A stretch of DNA of 64,000 nucleotides, taken from NCBI GenBank assembly GCA_032059445.1, contig DAMCAP010000002.1, positions 104,680-168,679 of the forward strand, read 5' to 3'. The translations under genes and the position numbers were made by a program. Under the pieces are notes generated by a model. That model was not told the origin of the DNA, did no database searches, and was given only the letters and a program-made list of their open reading frames with translations. The stretch's first letter is position 1. Each line of letters opens with the position of its first letter. Shown here one piece after another: positions 15,994 through 24,904 of this stretch. The DNA comes from DAMCAP01 sp032059445. Lineage in GTDB: Bacteria; Bacillota; Clostridia; Oscillospirales; Ruminococcaceae.

Positions 15994-17491
15994 TCCATTT
16001 TCCCCCCTTTACTTTATAACCCCGAAGTCCTTCACTATGGAGTGTATGGGTGTTTGAGAAAACGCCGTTTTCTTTTATGAGAATCTCAGCATCCTCCAAG
16101 ATTTGTTTTATCTCGACATCCTTTATTCTGTTAAACCTATTCCGACAGTTTTGTAAGAATTCCCGCATTTCATTGTTTCGCACTAATAAATATCCCCCTG
16201 ATTCCAATGCACCCTCAAGGAAAGGTGAAAATTCCTCCATAATATTTTCAACGGTTGGAATACGATAAACCAAACGCTTTGCTTGAAGCTGGTACGCAGA
16301 CACCATCAACGTCTCCACTGCCCCTCTGTCAAAATTGAGAGCTAACGCTTCAGACGCCAGTTTAGCAGTTAGGCTAATCAACGCCACGCTTTCCATACAC
16401 CTGCTTTGAATACCATCTGTATCAGGGTTCTCCGATCGAATGCGCTCAACCTCTATACCATAGAGCTCTGTTAGCTTACGATCATTAATCTCCAATATAT
16501 ATCGAGCAAAAACTGTGCCTAATGTGCCATATTGTGACTTAATTTGGCTCTGAATCTCGTTGGCATGAGCTGCATTGTCAAATAATTGATCTCCTGTCAC
16601 ACTGATTTCTAAAAGCCTTGGTAAAACTCCATGATCTTGACAGGTATCCAGCAAACTACGCTCTGCGGTAATACCTATAGAGGTATTCCATAAACTTTGA
16701 GGCTGTAAGGTGTGTTTAGAGCTCAGCCTCTCAATACTGTAGCCATTATACAGCTCATAAATTGCGGATGAAAAGCTCTTGATTCGTGTTGCCAATTGAG
16801 TATCGTCAAAGATCATTGGAAATCCATAAATATCATCCAAGGATTTAAGCAAAGCATTGAGCGTGCTTGCCCATGTTTTGCTTGCACGCTTATAATCCGG
16901 CTGGCAAAATAGGCTTTGTGCAACTTTGAGTGCAGTGGTCTTTCCGGTAGAACTTGTCCCAACCAAAGCTAGCAGGAAATTTTTACCCAACCTACCACAC
17001 AATACTGCCGATAGTGCCCATAAGATAACCAGTTGGCGTGTAGGCTTGTCTCCCATGTAGTCGGCTATTACTCCCACCGCCTCAGCTTGTGATCCTGCTA
17101 TACTCGGCAACTCTGCAAAATGATCCTGCATCAACGATTCGCCTTTTTTATTTAAGTACATACCACCAACATAATAGCTCCATGTATCGCCATCCTTTTG
17201 CAAACCCGGTGTCAACGCAGTATACACCTCTTTAAGCTCTTTTGTTGTCAGTGCACTCTGGATGGCTAGTATTGCAGGCTGTGGCAGCTTAACATAAGAT
17301 TTAAGCTGTTCTATCTCCTTAAATCCAACTGGATCTACCATCACATACTGGCTAATCATCGCATCTCCCTTGCAGATATGTAACCTATATTGGTATGTAT
17401 TATCTGGATAGCATAGCTTTACCGCTAAAATCCTATTTTCACCGTTAGAATAAACCTCTGTTAGTTCCTGCTTATACTCCCGCATTTTCAT
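15986..17491 (-). CDS. DUF927-type AAA+ ATPase, putative replication helicase
   Basis: A 501-residue ATPase of the kind found in phages, satellites and integrative elements. It has a Walker A motif GTSSTGKT (about 178-185) and a Walker B-like MIFDD (about 226-230). The family is annotated as DUF927/superfamily II-like and is thought to act in element replication; this is family knowledge plus inference. I chose the ATG at 17491, which has AGAGGA at good spacing. A longer TTG start at 17590 would lie within a terminator hairpin and is unlikely. It is translationally linked to the methylase. Confidence 0.75.
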   Translation of the reverse strand: MKMREYKQELTEVYSNGENRILAVKLCYPDNTYQYRLHICKGDAMISQYVMVDPVGFKEIEQLKSYVKLPQPAILAIQSALTTKELKEVYTALTPGLQKDGDTWSYYVGGMYLNKKGESLMQDHFAELPSIAGSQAEAVGVIADYMGDKPTRQLVILWALSAVLCGRLGKNFLLALVGTSSTGKTTALKVAQSLFCQPDYKRASKTWASTLNALLKSLDDIYGFPMIFDDTQLATRIKSFSSAIYELYNGYSIERLSSKHTLQPQSLWNTSIGITAERSLLDTCQDHGVLPRLLEISVTGDQLFDNAAHANEIQSQIKSQYGTLGTVFARYILEINDRKLTELYGIEVERIRSENPDTDGIQSRCMESVALISLTAKLASEALALNFDRGAVETLMVSAYQLQAKRLVYRIPTVENIMEEFSPFLEGALESGGYLLVRNNEMREFLQNCRNRFNRIKDVEIKQILEDAEILIKENGVFSNTHTLHSEGLRGYKVKGGKWIA

Positions 17492-17570
17492 GTCTAAGTC
17501 CTCTTTAATATTGTATTTACTACAAAGCGTCTCGAGCCACTTATTAAGTATGTCTTTATCATAGCATATA

Positions 17571-17609
17571 AAAAACAAGCATTTAAGCAAAGCCTAAATG
17601 CTTGTTTTT
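17571..17609. terminator. Bidirectional terminator upstream of the DUF927 gene
   Basis: A perfect 15-bp inverted repeat (17571-17585 with 17595-17609) with A-run and T-run flanks. It separates the gene at 17,710 from the replication/integration operon. Confidence 0.85.
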
Positions 17610-17709
17610 GATGTTTTTTTACATCATTGTGCTTATAATTCTATACATTAATAAGCATGTAACCAATACATGCTGCTTTAATTTACTGAATTTTTTTTTA
17701 AAAAAAGCA

Positions 17710-18345
17710 TTATTTGAAATTGCGCAGTATTATTGTTGCTTGTACTTCTGATAAATGTTTTTTTATGCACAATTCGTATTCTTTAAGTTGATCTAAACCC
17801 ATTGAAAATAGCCCACTTCTCGTAAACTCTCCAACAAGTTTTTCTATCTTGTTCATTTTACTTTCTATTGTATCATTATCAACTTTATTGCCTGTTTTTA
17901 TAAATTCAGAAATTATCTTAAATGATTGCGTTTGATTATCTTTATTTTTATGACATAGATGTAGCAGAGCGACCTCGATTTTATTTTTAGCATCTTCCTG
18001 TTCTAGTGATTTTTCTTTCTTTCTATCTTTTTCTCTCAACTGTATGTAATATTCCCAATCTTTAACTAAGAGCCCCTCTACTTTTAAAGCCCTCGTACCT
18101 AAAAAATAGTCTAGGTGCAAGCCTGTTAACTGAGGTAGTTCCTTAACCTTGTCTTGTAGATCAAATTCGTCTAATCTAAGTATCCTATCATAAAGCGTAC
18201 GGTTTCCTTTCTTTTTATCCTTATCAGGGAAAAAGGTTAAATATAAATCATTAACATTTTTATCATATCTAAGCCAAATCCATTTAATAATATAATAATT
18301 TATGAATCTATTCGTCAGATGCTCTGCCAATATAATTTTATCCAT
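17710..18345 (-). CDS. Island protein of unknown function
   Basis: A 211-residue charged protein I do not recognise. It has no signal peptide or membrane segment. The middle (about 105-125) is rich in Lys/Glu and could be helical. AAGGAGA precedes the ATG at 18345. It stands alone between a terminator and a long non-coding stretch, so it could be a regulator or an accessory (anti-phage or copy control) protein; neither is supported by motifs. Confidence 0.65.
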   Translation of the reverse strand: MDKIILAEHLTNRFINYYIIKWIWLRYDKNVNDLYLTFFPDKDKKKGNRTLYDRILRLDEFDLQDKVKELPQLTGLHLDYFLGTRALKVEGLLVKDWEYYIQLREKDRKKEKSLEQEDAKNKIEVALLHLCHKNKDNQTQSFKIISEFIKTGNKVDNDTIESKMNKIEKLVGEFTRSGLFSMGLDQLKEYELCIKKHLSEVQATIILRNFK

Positions 18346-19160
18346 CGTAAGTCTCCTTATGTTTAATCGTCTTTATTATAACATACCAAGTCGATTTTTC
18401 TACAGCAAACACAATTTTCGTGTACACATTTTAATTACTCATAGATTTTAAATTATGCATACAGCCATTGCCTTTTAAAATTTCCAAAATCTTAGCAAAG
18501 TGAATAAACCGTGAAAATCAACTAGTCTATTACAAGCAGCACGATTGTGTTTTTTTTTCAATTTCCTTGATACTTGTATTTTTCAAAATATAATTTTAAA
18601 GCCCCTAACCCCCCCATTTCACTTGAAATTTCTCGAAAACCTTCCGCATTGATAACTTTTTAGGTCAACTGGTTAATATTCTCAAATAATATCCGATTCT
18701 ACTGGTTTCATAATTTGTTAGCAATTATTCACCTCGATTTCCCATATTAATCTTCCATATCCTATTAACCCCTTGGAACCCCATTAAACCAGCCCCAATC
18801 CCTAGAACCTTATTTACTTAATCAACCTTCAAAATTGCTAGAAACCCCCTCTGGGTTTGTTGTGGTCTAGTTCCACCCTTTCGATATATATAAACCTGAA
18901 AATATCCTTTTCGCCTTTAACGAACCATCCTAATCTGCCGCCACATTGCCGGATTGATCATATTCTACCATTCTGACACGAGCTAGATTAATTCACCCAT
19001 AAAGTAAGAGTATTTTTTCCTCTCAACTAGTCTCAAAAAAGCATTAAAAACTATCTAATAAACTACAAAGTACCAGAGCTAAGAGATATACCTACTCACT
19101 TAACTAGCCTATAAAAGGCATACAAAATACCTGCTACCTACAAACCTAAATGTACACAGA
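18346..19160. other. Long AT-rich non-coding stretch in the island
   Basis: About 0.8 kb with no credible gene on either strand. It contains C-runs (near 18,608), short palindromes and two copies of TCAACTAGTCT (18,521 and 19,024 regions; a third lies near 24,697). Located upstream of the gene next to the putative replication ATPase, it is a candidate origin or regulatory region, but no iteron array is obvious. Confidence 0.4.
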
Positions 19161-19190
19161 AAAAAAGCGAGCCTATTACAGCTCGCTTTC
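19161..19190 (-). terminator. Terminator after the small-gene cluster
   Basis: AAAGCGAGC (19164-19172) pairs with GCTCGCTTT (19181-19189), with an A-run on the left that becomes a T-run for minus-strand transcripts. Confidence 0.85.
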
Positions 19191-19209
19191 TTACTCATAT
19201 ATATGTAAA

Positions 19210-19395
19210 TTAACTATTAAGTGATTTTAAGTACTTTTCATAAGCACTAATTATATCACTGAGAAGCTGATTGTTATCCTGCATATCAGCGTATCTCTCC
19301 AAACAAAATTGACCAATTAAAGAACCATTACCAAAGTAAAGATATATAAAATTACCTTGATGTAGGGCTCTGATAAGCTTATTATTTCGTGCCAT
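19210..19395 (-). CDS. Small island protein of unknown function
   Basis: 61 residues; I do not recognise it. It is supported by a strong GGAGGAG ribosome binding site before the ATG at 19395 and by position in a run of three small same-strand genes ending at a terminator. The sequence has an N-terminal basic stretch and mixed aromatic residues, with no clear motif. Confidence 0.6.
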   Translation of the reverse strand: MARNNKLIRALHQGNFIYLYFGNGSLIGQFCLERYADMQDNNQLLSDIISAYEKYLKSLNS

Positions 19396-19407
19396 GGCGA
19401 TCTCCTC

Positions 19408-19596
19408 CTAAAGCATTTCAATGTCGTTGATTGTACGGATGGCATCCGCAGCAGCCAGGCACGCTTCTTCGGCAATCTTGCGATTTGTGTTCTGGCTTAC
19501 CGCATCGTTTGCTACCATATTAATAGCAATTCTAAAGTCTCCTAGTATCTTTCCATGACTATCTTTCTCAGTATAATCGATGTGTAGTGTAGACAT
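19408..19596 (-). CDS. Small island protein of unknown function
   Basis: 62 residues starting MSTLHIDYTEKD, not recognised. The start at 19596 is preceded by GGAGG at 8-base spacing; an upstream ATG at 19629 lacks a ribosome binding site and would overlap the preceding gene. It sits 12 bases before the next small gene, suggesting one mRNA. Confidence 0.6.
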   Translation of the reverse strand: MSTLHIDYTEKDSHGKILGDFRIAINMVANDAVSQNTNRKIAEEACLAAADAIRTINDIEML

Positions 19597-19615
19597 CTTT
19601 TCATCCTCCAGCATT

Positions 19616-19819
19616 TTAATATTCTCCATTGTTGTGATCCATGATCTCTTGAATGTACTCTAAATAAACACAGTACAGTCGATTGATTAACCGTGCATCT
19701 TGCTCTCTCGTGGCTCGCCACGAGGTATTGACCTCCAGTACAAACTTATTGCACCAAGTATCGTAGATCTGCCTATTACCTGATACAATCATGATTTTTT
19801 CTGCTGGCTTTCTGTCCAT
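19616..19819 (-). CDS. Small island protein of unknown function
   Basis: 67 residues from the ATG at 19819, which is preceded by GAGGTG. A GTG at 19828 lies inside that binding site and is less likely. Not recognised; it is basic in the N-terminal half and acidic at the end. It is the first gene of the three-gene cluster 19.2-19.8 kb. Confidence 0.55.
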   Translation of the reverse strand: MDRKPAEKIMIVSGNRQIYDTWCNKFVLEVNTSWRATREQDARLINRLYCVYLEYIQEIMDHNNGEY

Positions 19820-19996
19820 AACTATCACCTCATTTCATATATCTTATCTATCTATCAAATCCACGCTTCATACAACGCTATACATCGCTTAATTTCAAGC
19901 TGATAAAACAATAGGAATTCGCTACCATTATTACAGCATTGATCTTGAAATATCCATACTGCTTTGGTCTTTCACAGTTAAACTTATGACATAATA

Positions 19997-20032
19997 AAAG
20001 AGCCTACCCCCTTAGAAAGGTCAGGCTCTTTT
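19997..20032 (-). terminator. Terminator after the 43-residue gene
   Basis: AAAAGAGCCT (19997-20006) pairs with AGGCTCTTTT (20023-20032). A/T flanks allow function on both strands. It overlaps the space just after the stop codon at 20,038. Confidence 0.85.
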
Positions 20033-20037
20033 GATGC

Positions 20038-20169
20038 TTACAGCTTCTTTAGCTCTTCTTTTAGTAGGTGATAGAAGTCCTTCATTAACCCCAGAAACTT
20101 ATACAGTAAAACAATCAGCACTATATACCCAGCTGTAGAGAAGCCTAGATAAAAGTAGAGGAAGTTCAT
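20038..20169 (-). CDS. Small single-helix membrane protein, 43 residues
   Basis: The ATG overlaps the stop of the upstream gene as ATGA (20166-20169), so it should be translated by coupling. It encodes a peptide with a hydrophobic segment (about 3-26, LYFYLGFSTAGYIVLIVLLY) and a basic/acidic C-terminal tail ending KEELKKL. A terminator follows within a few bases. The layout resembles a holin-like or regulatory mini-protein partner of the gene at 20,166, but no function can be assigned. Confidence 0.6.
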   Translation of the reverse strand: MNFLYFYLGFSTAGYIVLIVLLYKFLGLMKDFYHLLKEELKKL

Positions 20170-20636
20170 TCTGCTGCCTCCACAATTTCCACTCCATCAC
20201 AGACAACAACCTTCCCCTTATGGTCAAGATATGCACCACCCTGTATTGCCCCTAGCTCCAGCAATGCCTTTAGTTTGGCTTCTGTTATTTCAGTCCTACC
20301 ATATCTGCTATTAACTACCTCATAAACAGTCCCTTGTGGCTCCTTACAGACCCTCACCACTACATAAAAGGCACTGGCCACGCAGTCTGTTTTATGTAAG
20401 GGGTTTAGGCTGCCTATGCCTGTCTTAACCATTATGTTGTTGGTTTTAAAACCCTCACTATCCAACACCAAATCACCATCTGCATTTAAGACAAAGCCTT
20501 TGACGGCAATACCCACACCAATGCCGTCCTTGATCTGCTTCGACGTAAGACCTATAAACTCCTTAGTTTCTCCTACATAGATTTCATACCCCATTGTGCG
20601 CTTACCTAAGTCAACCCTGTTAACTAAATACTTCAT
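20166..20636 (-). CDS. Island protein of unknown function
   Basis: About 156 residues (160 if the upstream ATG at 20648 is used; the AAGG before the internal ATG at 20636 is better placed). It is a soluble, beta-rich looking protein with GIGVGIAVKGFVLNADGDLV and NSRYGRTEITEAKLKALLELG. I do not recognise it. It is coupled to the 43-residue membrane protein behind it. Confidence 0.6.
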   Translation of the reverse strand: MKYLVNRVDLGKRTMGYEIYVGETKEFIGLTSKQIKDGIGVGIAVKGFVLNADGDLVLDSEGFKTNNIMVKTGIGSLNPLHKTDCVASAFYVVVRVCKEPQGTVYEVVNSRYGRTEITEAKLKALLELGAIQGGAYLDHKGKVVVCDGVEIVEAAE

Positions 20637-20807
20637 CCTTGTTACCATCCTTTATATAGTATTACTTATTGCACCAATACTATAACGCTGGGGTTGTAAC
20701 ATGGCTATTGACGATATGTAAGGAGATTTTGCTGCAAAGATAGGGTAGATGTCGAAGCCATATAAGCAATAAAAAAGAGTACAGCTGTTAAACTGTACTC
20801 TTTATGT

Positions 20808-22000
20808 AATCAAACCATCAAATAAACTCTTGTGTTTAGTCCCACTTAACCTTTGTATGGTCACTCGTCCCAGAGCCGCCTGCTCCCTCGACTACTCCTG
20901 TGCCTTTGTTATTAGGATCAAATGCTGGTATTACTCCACCCGATCCGCCTGTGATGCCATCTGCTGGCTTCTCTGTTTTGGGTGGTTGTACCTTCACATC
21001 CGGTGCAGTACTGCTGGAACCCTTGTTAGCTTGCGCCTTGTCATATTGTTTCTGTAAATCCTCTAGTTGTTGTGCGATCTCTTGCTTAGCTTTTTCATAT
21101 TCTCTCTCTTGCTCCGGAGTTAAACTACCACCAGAACGACCAATGTATATACCAGCAGTTGAGTTGCTATTTGCATCGGTACCATTTTCAATTGGCGCTT
21201 CTGACTCTGCATGAGACGACGCTTCAGCCTGTTTCTCTTCTTCTTGTTGCTGAGCTAGAAGTGTTTGTTGTACCTTTTCTTTCTGATAGTTAGTATAGGC
21301 AGGTATGCCTATACTTATAATTAAAGCTATCACACCTGCTGTGGTCATCACTTTTTTGGTTGTAGTTGGTAATGCCATGAGTCCTTATCCTCCAATCATT
21401 GAGTGCCTTGTGTTTATGTAATCAAACCATCAAATAAACTCTTGTGTTTAGCCCCATTTCGTGTCATTATCTATTGTGCTCCCAGAGCCGCCTTGCACCT
21501 TGTCTCCCCCGAAACCTTGATTTCCATTATCAAATGCTGGTATTACTCCACCCGATCCGCCTGTGATTCCGTCTGCTGGCTTCTCTGTCTTTGGTTGCCC
21601 ATCACTGTTATTGCCGCTACCCTTGTTAGCTTGCGCTTGATCAAATTGCTTCTGTAAATCCTCTAGTTGTTTCTCAAACTCTTTATCTAACTCTTTCCTA
21701 TGTTTTTCATACATTTCAAGTTGCTCTTGTGTAAAACTATTCGGATCTAGCTTTACACCAGCTATTAGATTACCATTTGCATCAAGGATATGTTGGGTCG
21801 GTGCTTCAGCTTCGGCCTTTTCCTCTGCCTGTTTCGCTTCTTCTTCTTGCTGCTCCGCATAAGCCTGTTGGATTTGCTTCTGCTGATAGTTGTTATAAAT
21901 CGGAATACTTACCCCTGCAACTATTGCTATTGCTCCTGCTGTTGCAAGCACCGTTTTGGTTGTAGCTGATAATGCCATGATTCCCACTCCTCCTATTATT
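20808..22000. repeat. Tandem partial duplication of the sigma-factor tail
   Basis: Two copies of about 0.6 kb, offset by about 610 bases. The stretch around 20,808-20,840 recurs at 21,418-21,450, and the region coding for the end GGSGGVIPAFD recurs in both. The duplicated unit covers the membrane segment, coiled coil and C-terminal tail of the sigma-factor gene, but not its sigma domains. The copies have diverged, so the event is not recent. Confidence 0.8.
20836..21378 (-). CDS. Truncated paralogue of the sigma-factor tail (membrane-anchored coiled-coil protein)
   Basis: 180 residues. A short cytoplasmic start MALPTTTKKV, one membrane segment (about 11-27), a Gln/Glu-rich coiled coil (about 30-60 and 85-115) and a C-terminal GGSGGVIPAFD motif all match the end of the next protein upstream. 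It lacks the sigma domains. GGAGG lies well placed before the ATG at 21378, so it looks expressed rather than a dead remnant. It could compete with, or assemble with, the tail of the sigma factor; this is inference from homology within the window. Confidence 0.8.
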   Translation of the reverse strand: MALPTTTKKVMTTAGVIALIISIGIPAYTNYQKEKVQQTLLAQQQEEEKQAEASSHAESEAPIENGTDANSNSTAGIYIGRSGGSLTPEQEREYEKAKQEIAQQLEDLQKQYDKAQANKGSSSTAPDVKVQPPKTEKPADGITGGSGGVIPAFDPNNKGTGVVEGAGGSGTSDHTKVKWD

Positions 22001-22698
22001 GAGCTCCCTGTAATTCCCAAGCCCTGTAATGTACCAGCCAATACCTGCTTTGACATCTCCGCAGGGATTGTATGTAGACCATTTTCCATCTCCATCTGAA
22101 ACAACTGCTTGAGGAAGGGAATAGGTGCAGCAGTGTAGAGTTTGTTCCCCCTGCTTTCCTCCAACAGTACCTTTTCTCTAATCGTCCTTCTAGCTGTATA
22201 CAATTGCTTCTTTACTGTACCAATACTAACATCAAGTGCTTCAGAGATTTCTGATATGGTGAGGTCATCCAAGTAAAAGAGCCTTACCACTGTTTTTTGA
22301 CCTACAGGTAAACTCTCAATGATAGTAAGAATATCACTGCGCTTGTCTGCTTGCTCCAATAGTTCATTGGGCATGGTTGCATCAAAATCTTCTAAATCTT
22401 CAATTTCTTCAATGGGAGTGAACTTCACTCGATTATGCTTGCGTAGATGATCAAGGGCTTTATTCCTCACGATGGTATGCAACCATGGCTTAAGCTCTTT
22501 GCTATTGTCAAAGGTATATAAGCTTTGAAAAACAGAAAGATAAGACTCCTGCAATACATCACCAATGTCATTTGCTTCTACATATTGCTGAGCTACAAAA
22601 TAGGCATAGTCTTTAGTTTGCTCATATAGATCGGTAATTGCTGTCTGTTTGCCCTGTTTGGCTTTTTGAATGATCTTACCCAATTGCTCATCTGTCAT
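21448..22698 (-). CDS. ECF-type sigma factor fused to a membrane and coiled-coil tail
   Basis: 416 residues. The first 180 are an ECF sigma factor: region 2 (about 20-90, DIGDVLQESYLSVFQSLYTF and PWLHTIVRNKALDHLRKH) and region 4 (about 125-175, with the helix-turn-helix TISEISEALDVSIGTVKKQL). A membrane segment (about 249-268) and a Gln/Glu-rich, probably extracytoplasmic coiled-coil tail with GGSGGVIPAFD follow. No separate anti-sigma factor is nearby, so the tail may tether or control the sigma domain. GAGGTG precedes the ATG. Regulated promoters are unknown. Confidence 0.85.
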   Translation of the reverse strand: MTDEQLGKIIQKAKQGKQTAITDLYEQTKDYAYFVAQQYVEANDIGDVLQESYLSVFQSLYTFDNSKELKPWLHTIVRNKALDHLRKHNRVKFTPIEEIEDLEDFDATMPNELLEQADKRSDILTIIESLPVGQKTVVRLFYLDDLTISEISEALDVSIGTVKKQLYTARRTIREKVLLEESRGNKLYTAAPIPFLKQLFQMEMENGLHTIPAEMSKQVLAGTLQGLGITGSSIIGGVGIMALSATTKTVLATAGAIAIVAGVSIPIYNNYQQKQIQQAYAEQQEEEAKQAEEKAEAEAPTQHILDANGNLIAGVKLDPNSFTQEQLEMYEKHRKELDKEFEKQLEDLQKQFDQAQANKGSGNNSDGQPKTEKPADGITGGSGGVIPAFDNGNQGFGGDKVQGGSGSTIDNDTKWG

Positions 22699-23174
22699 AT
22701 GGCACCTCGATGTTTTATTCTCTTACTCTATATACGCATCAAATCACCAAAAGGTTGACGCACAATTTGCATTTTGTATCAATCAACAAGTAAACGACAT
22801 TATATGAGGAAATATTTAGTAATTCTTTTATAGTATAACGCTATATGTAAAATTATGCAAGGCTTACTTTTTTTAATTAAATATCTTATTAATTGACATG
22901 AGCAGGGTAGATGTTTGTATGTACGAACCAACTATCATATTTGTATTTAACACTATAATTCAAGTATTCAACTATCTAATTTTATTGTATATATAAAGCT
23001 ATAGCTGCTGATATCTCCATGTTTATCCCAGAGAGATGTTGTGTTTTATATGGCATGGTAATTAACATAGCTCTATTTCGAGGCTATATATTAGTCCTTT
23101 AATTACTAGATCTTCAAATTCGAGTACTAAGGGGAGTATATATTGTAATATCATCATGTGTAGAAAACAAAAAA
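22699..23174. other. Non-coding region upstream of the sigma-factor gene
   Basis: About 480 AT-rich bases without a supported gene. It must hold the promoter of the sigma-factor gene on the minus strand. No feature beyond scattered TATA-like boxes stands out. Confidence 0.4.
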
Positions 23175-23204
23175 ATAAGCAGCAGGGGAGAGCCTGCTGC
23201 TTAT
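23175..23204 (-). terminator. Terminator after the coiled-coil HTH gene
   Basis: ATAAGCAGCAGG (23175-23186) pairs with CCTGCTGCTTAT (23193-23204). A run of nine A on the left becomes the T-tail on the minus strand. Confidence 0.9.
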
Positions 23205-23212
23205 CATTCTAT

Positions 23213-23587
23213 TTAAAGGTTGAGTGTAATGTTGCTATCAAACTGATAGTCTTTGAGATTAATCTTCATGTCTTTTAACCTCCTGCGTATTGTAGCAGTG
23301 CTGACATTACAGTGTTTTGCTAAACCCTCAATTGTAGTAATCCCAAAGAGTTGGATTAACTCCATGATTTTGCGTGGATTCGCTTCTTCCTTATATGCAG
23401 GCTTAACATAGCCATTGGCTATCCGCATCTGATGAATTGATTGTTTTGCCCATTTAGAGATTTTGTTTGCAGCTATATGCTGCTCTAAGACCTCAATTTC
23501 CTTTTTGAGCTCCTCTACTCTTTTAAGTAAAAGCTTCTTGTCCTCCAGTAAACGTCTATTTTCCTCTAATAGTTTGATCTTGTCCAT
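23213..23587 (-). CDS. Coiled-coil protein with C-terminal helix-turn-helix
   Basis: 124 residues from the ATG at 23587 (a TTG at 23626 would add 13). The N-terminal 45 residues are a strong Leu/Lys/Glu coiled coil; the C-terminal part has a helix-turn-helix (TTIEGLAKHCNVSTATIRRRLKDM) like those of resolvases and replication regulators. It is probably a DNA-binding regulator of the island. I do not recognise the family. Confidence 0.65.
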   Translation of the reverse strand: MDKIKLLEENRRLLEDKKLLLKRVEELKKEIEVLEQHIAANKISKWAKQSIHQMRIANGYVKPAYKEEANPRKIMELIQLFGITTIEGLAKHCNVSTATIRRRLKDMKINLKDYQFDSNITLNL

Positions 23588-24039
23588 ATCCCTATATGTA
23601 TTATCTCTTCCGTATTGACTAAACAATGTTACACAACCTTTCTTTAATTGTTATCTCTTATGACCCTTATAGTTACAAGTTTAAATACTTGTATATGCTT
23701 TTCAAACACAATTGCAAATTTTGAGATTTTACTGATTGTTATTTTAGTCTATGATAGTATCAAGTTATTACTGTTACAAGAAACCTCTATTTGCATCACT
23801 TTTTTTTCACTTGAATACCCCCAATCTTTATGTATCCACCCACATACCAAGTATATGGCTTGACTTTTTCAATCCCTTACTCACTAAATTATTTTTCAGA
23901 AATTGAAAAATCACTTTTTTGCACCCCACTGTATAGCAAAATATGACCCACTGTAACCCCTATTTTTATCAACAGTTGAAACGGAATTTTGTGGTTTGAA
24001 TAAATATTGCGAATCACTAGATATTTTACTCTACTGTAG
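23588..24039. other. Non-coding region with ACTGTA-type repeats
   Basis: No supported gene. The right part carries repeated CACTGTA(T/A) motifs near 23,927, 23,949 and 24,032, continuing into the inverted-repeat site at 24,040-24,093. These could be resolvase or repressor sites. Confidence 0.4.
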
Positions 24040-24093
24040 GAAATGCCTTACTGTATACAGTTTTTACTACACTGTATAGCGGTAAGGCATTTC
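24040..24093. promoter_or_regulatory. Inverted repeat with CTGTATACAG palindrome (resolvase site or terminator)
   Basis: GAAATGCCTTAC (24040-24051) is repeated inverted as GTAAGGCATTTC (24082-24093). Between them lie the palindrome CTGTATACAG (24051-24060) and a related ACTGTATAGC. It is directly after the resolvase stop codon. No clean T-tail is seen, so a recombination (res-like) or operator site seems at least as likely as a terminator. Confidence 0.5.
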
Positions 24094-24109
24094 TTAATTA
24101 TTCGCCATG

Positions 24110-24685
24110 CTAATAAACATGAATAATATCGTTGTCCTCATATTCCTTTATCTTGCGATAAAATGTAGAGCGTGACACCCCCAATTGTGTACTAGCTTTA
24201 CTTATGCTGAGTTCTTTCTTACAGCAAGCATGATAAAGCTCCTCAAAGTTATCTAGCTGTTTCGCTGGTCTACCCTTGTATTTACCTTGCAGTTTCGCTA
24301 TCTCAATGCCCTCACGCTGTCGCTGCAGCATACACTCTCGCTCAAACTGTGCCAGCCCTGCAAAGATGGTTAACATAAGCTTGCCTTGTGGTGTAGAGGT
24401 GTCTATATTTTCTTTCTCACTGATAAACTGGACACGTTTGCTTTCCAGTTGCTCCACCAATGCTAATAGATCTTTTGTAGAACGTGCCAGCCTAGAGTAG
24501 CTTTCTACAACTAAAGTATCCCCCTCACGCAAGAAGTCGATCATAGCCTGCAACTCCGGTCTATTGGTATCCTTTCCACTTACCTTTTCAACATAAACCT
24601 TTTCTACTCCTAGTTGGCGCATGATTTCTTCTTGTCTAGCTGTGTTTTGATCTGCTGTTGATACACGAATATACCCTACTTTCAT
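24110..24685 (-). CDS. Serine recombinase / resolvase
   Basis: 191 residues of the small resolvase/invertase family. The nucleophile Ser9 is in GYIRVSTADQN; the SRLARST and GLAQFERE segments of the catalytic core are intact, and the C-terminus has a helix-turn-helix (LSISKASTQLGVSRSTFYRKI). Such enzymes resolve dimers or invert segments. It may serve the island's maintenance through the inverted-repeat site just downstream. GAGAGGA lies about 10 bases before the ATG. Confidence 0.93.
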   Translation of the reverse strand: MKVGYIRVSTADQNTARQEEIMRQLGVEKVYVEKVSGKDTNRPELQAMIDFLREGDTLVVESYSRLARSTKDLLALVEQLESKRVQFISEKENIDTSTPQGKLMLTIFAGLAQFERECMLQRQREGIEIAKLQGKYKGRPAKQLDNFEELYHACCKKELSISKASTQLGVSRSTFYRKIKEYEDNDIIHVY

Positions 24686-24904
24686 TTGTTTTATCCTCTC
24701 TCAACTAGTCTATCCAATGAAGCAAACCACAAAATCTGTACTGCAACAATAAGCTACACCCTAACAGAGCGTTTTATATAACCCTATCAAATCCCTGATA
24801 TTATACAAAAACTGTACCAATAGAGCTGTTTATTGATAATAGAGCATATTTTGCTACACTGTTTCATTGGACTACTTATATTCCTTTTAGAGCAGGTTTT
24901 TTAG

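Noticed and set aside
17492..17590. Upstream TTG start for the DUF927-type ATPase
   Set aside because: It would place the first codons inside a perfect terminator hairpin and has no binding site; the ATG at 17491 has AGAGGA at good spacing.
18346..24109. CRISPR array in the AT-rich non-coding stretches
   Set aside because: The repeated motifs (TCAACTAGTCT, ACTGTA) are short and irregularly spaced; no repeat-spacer periodicity.
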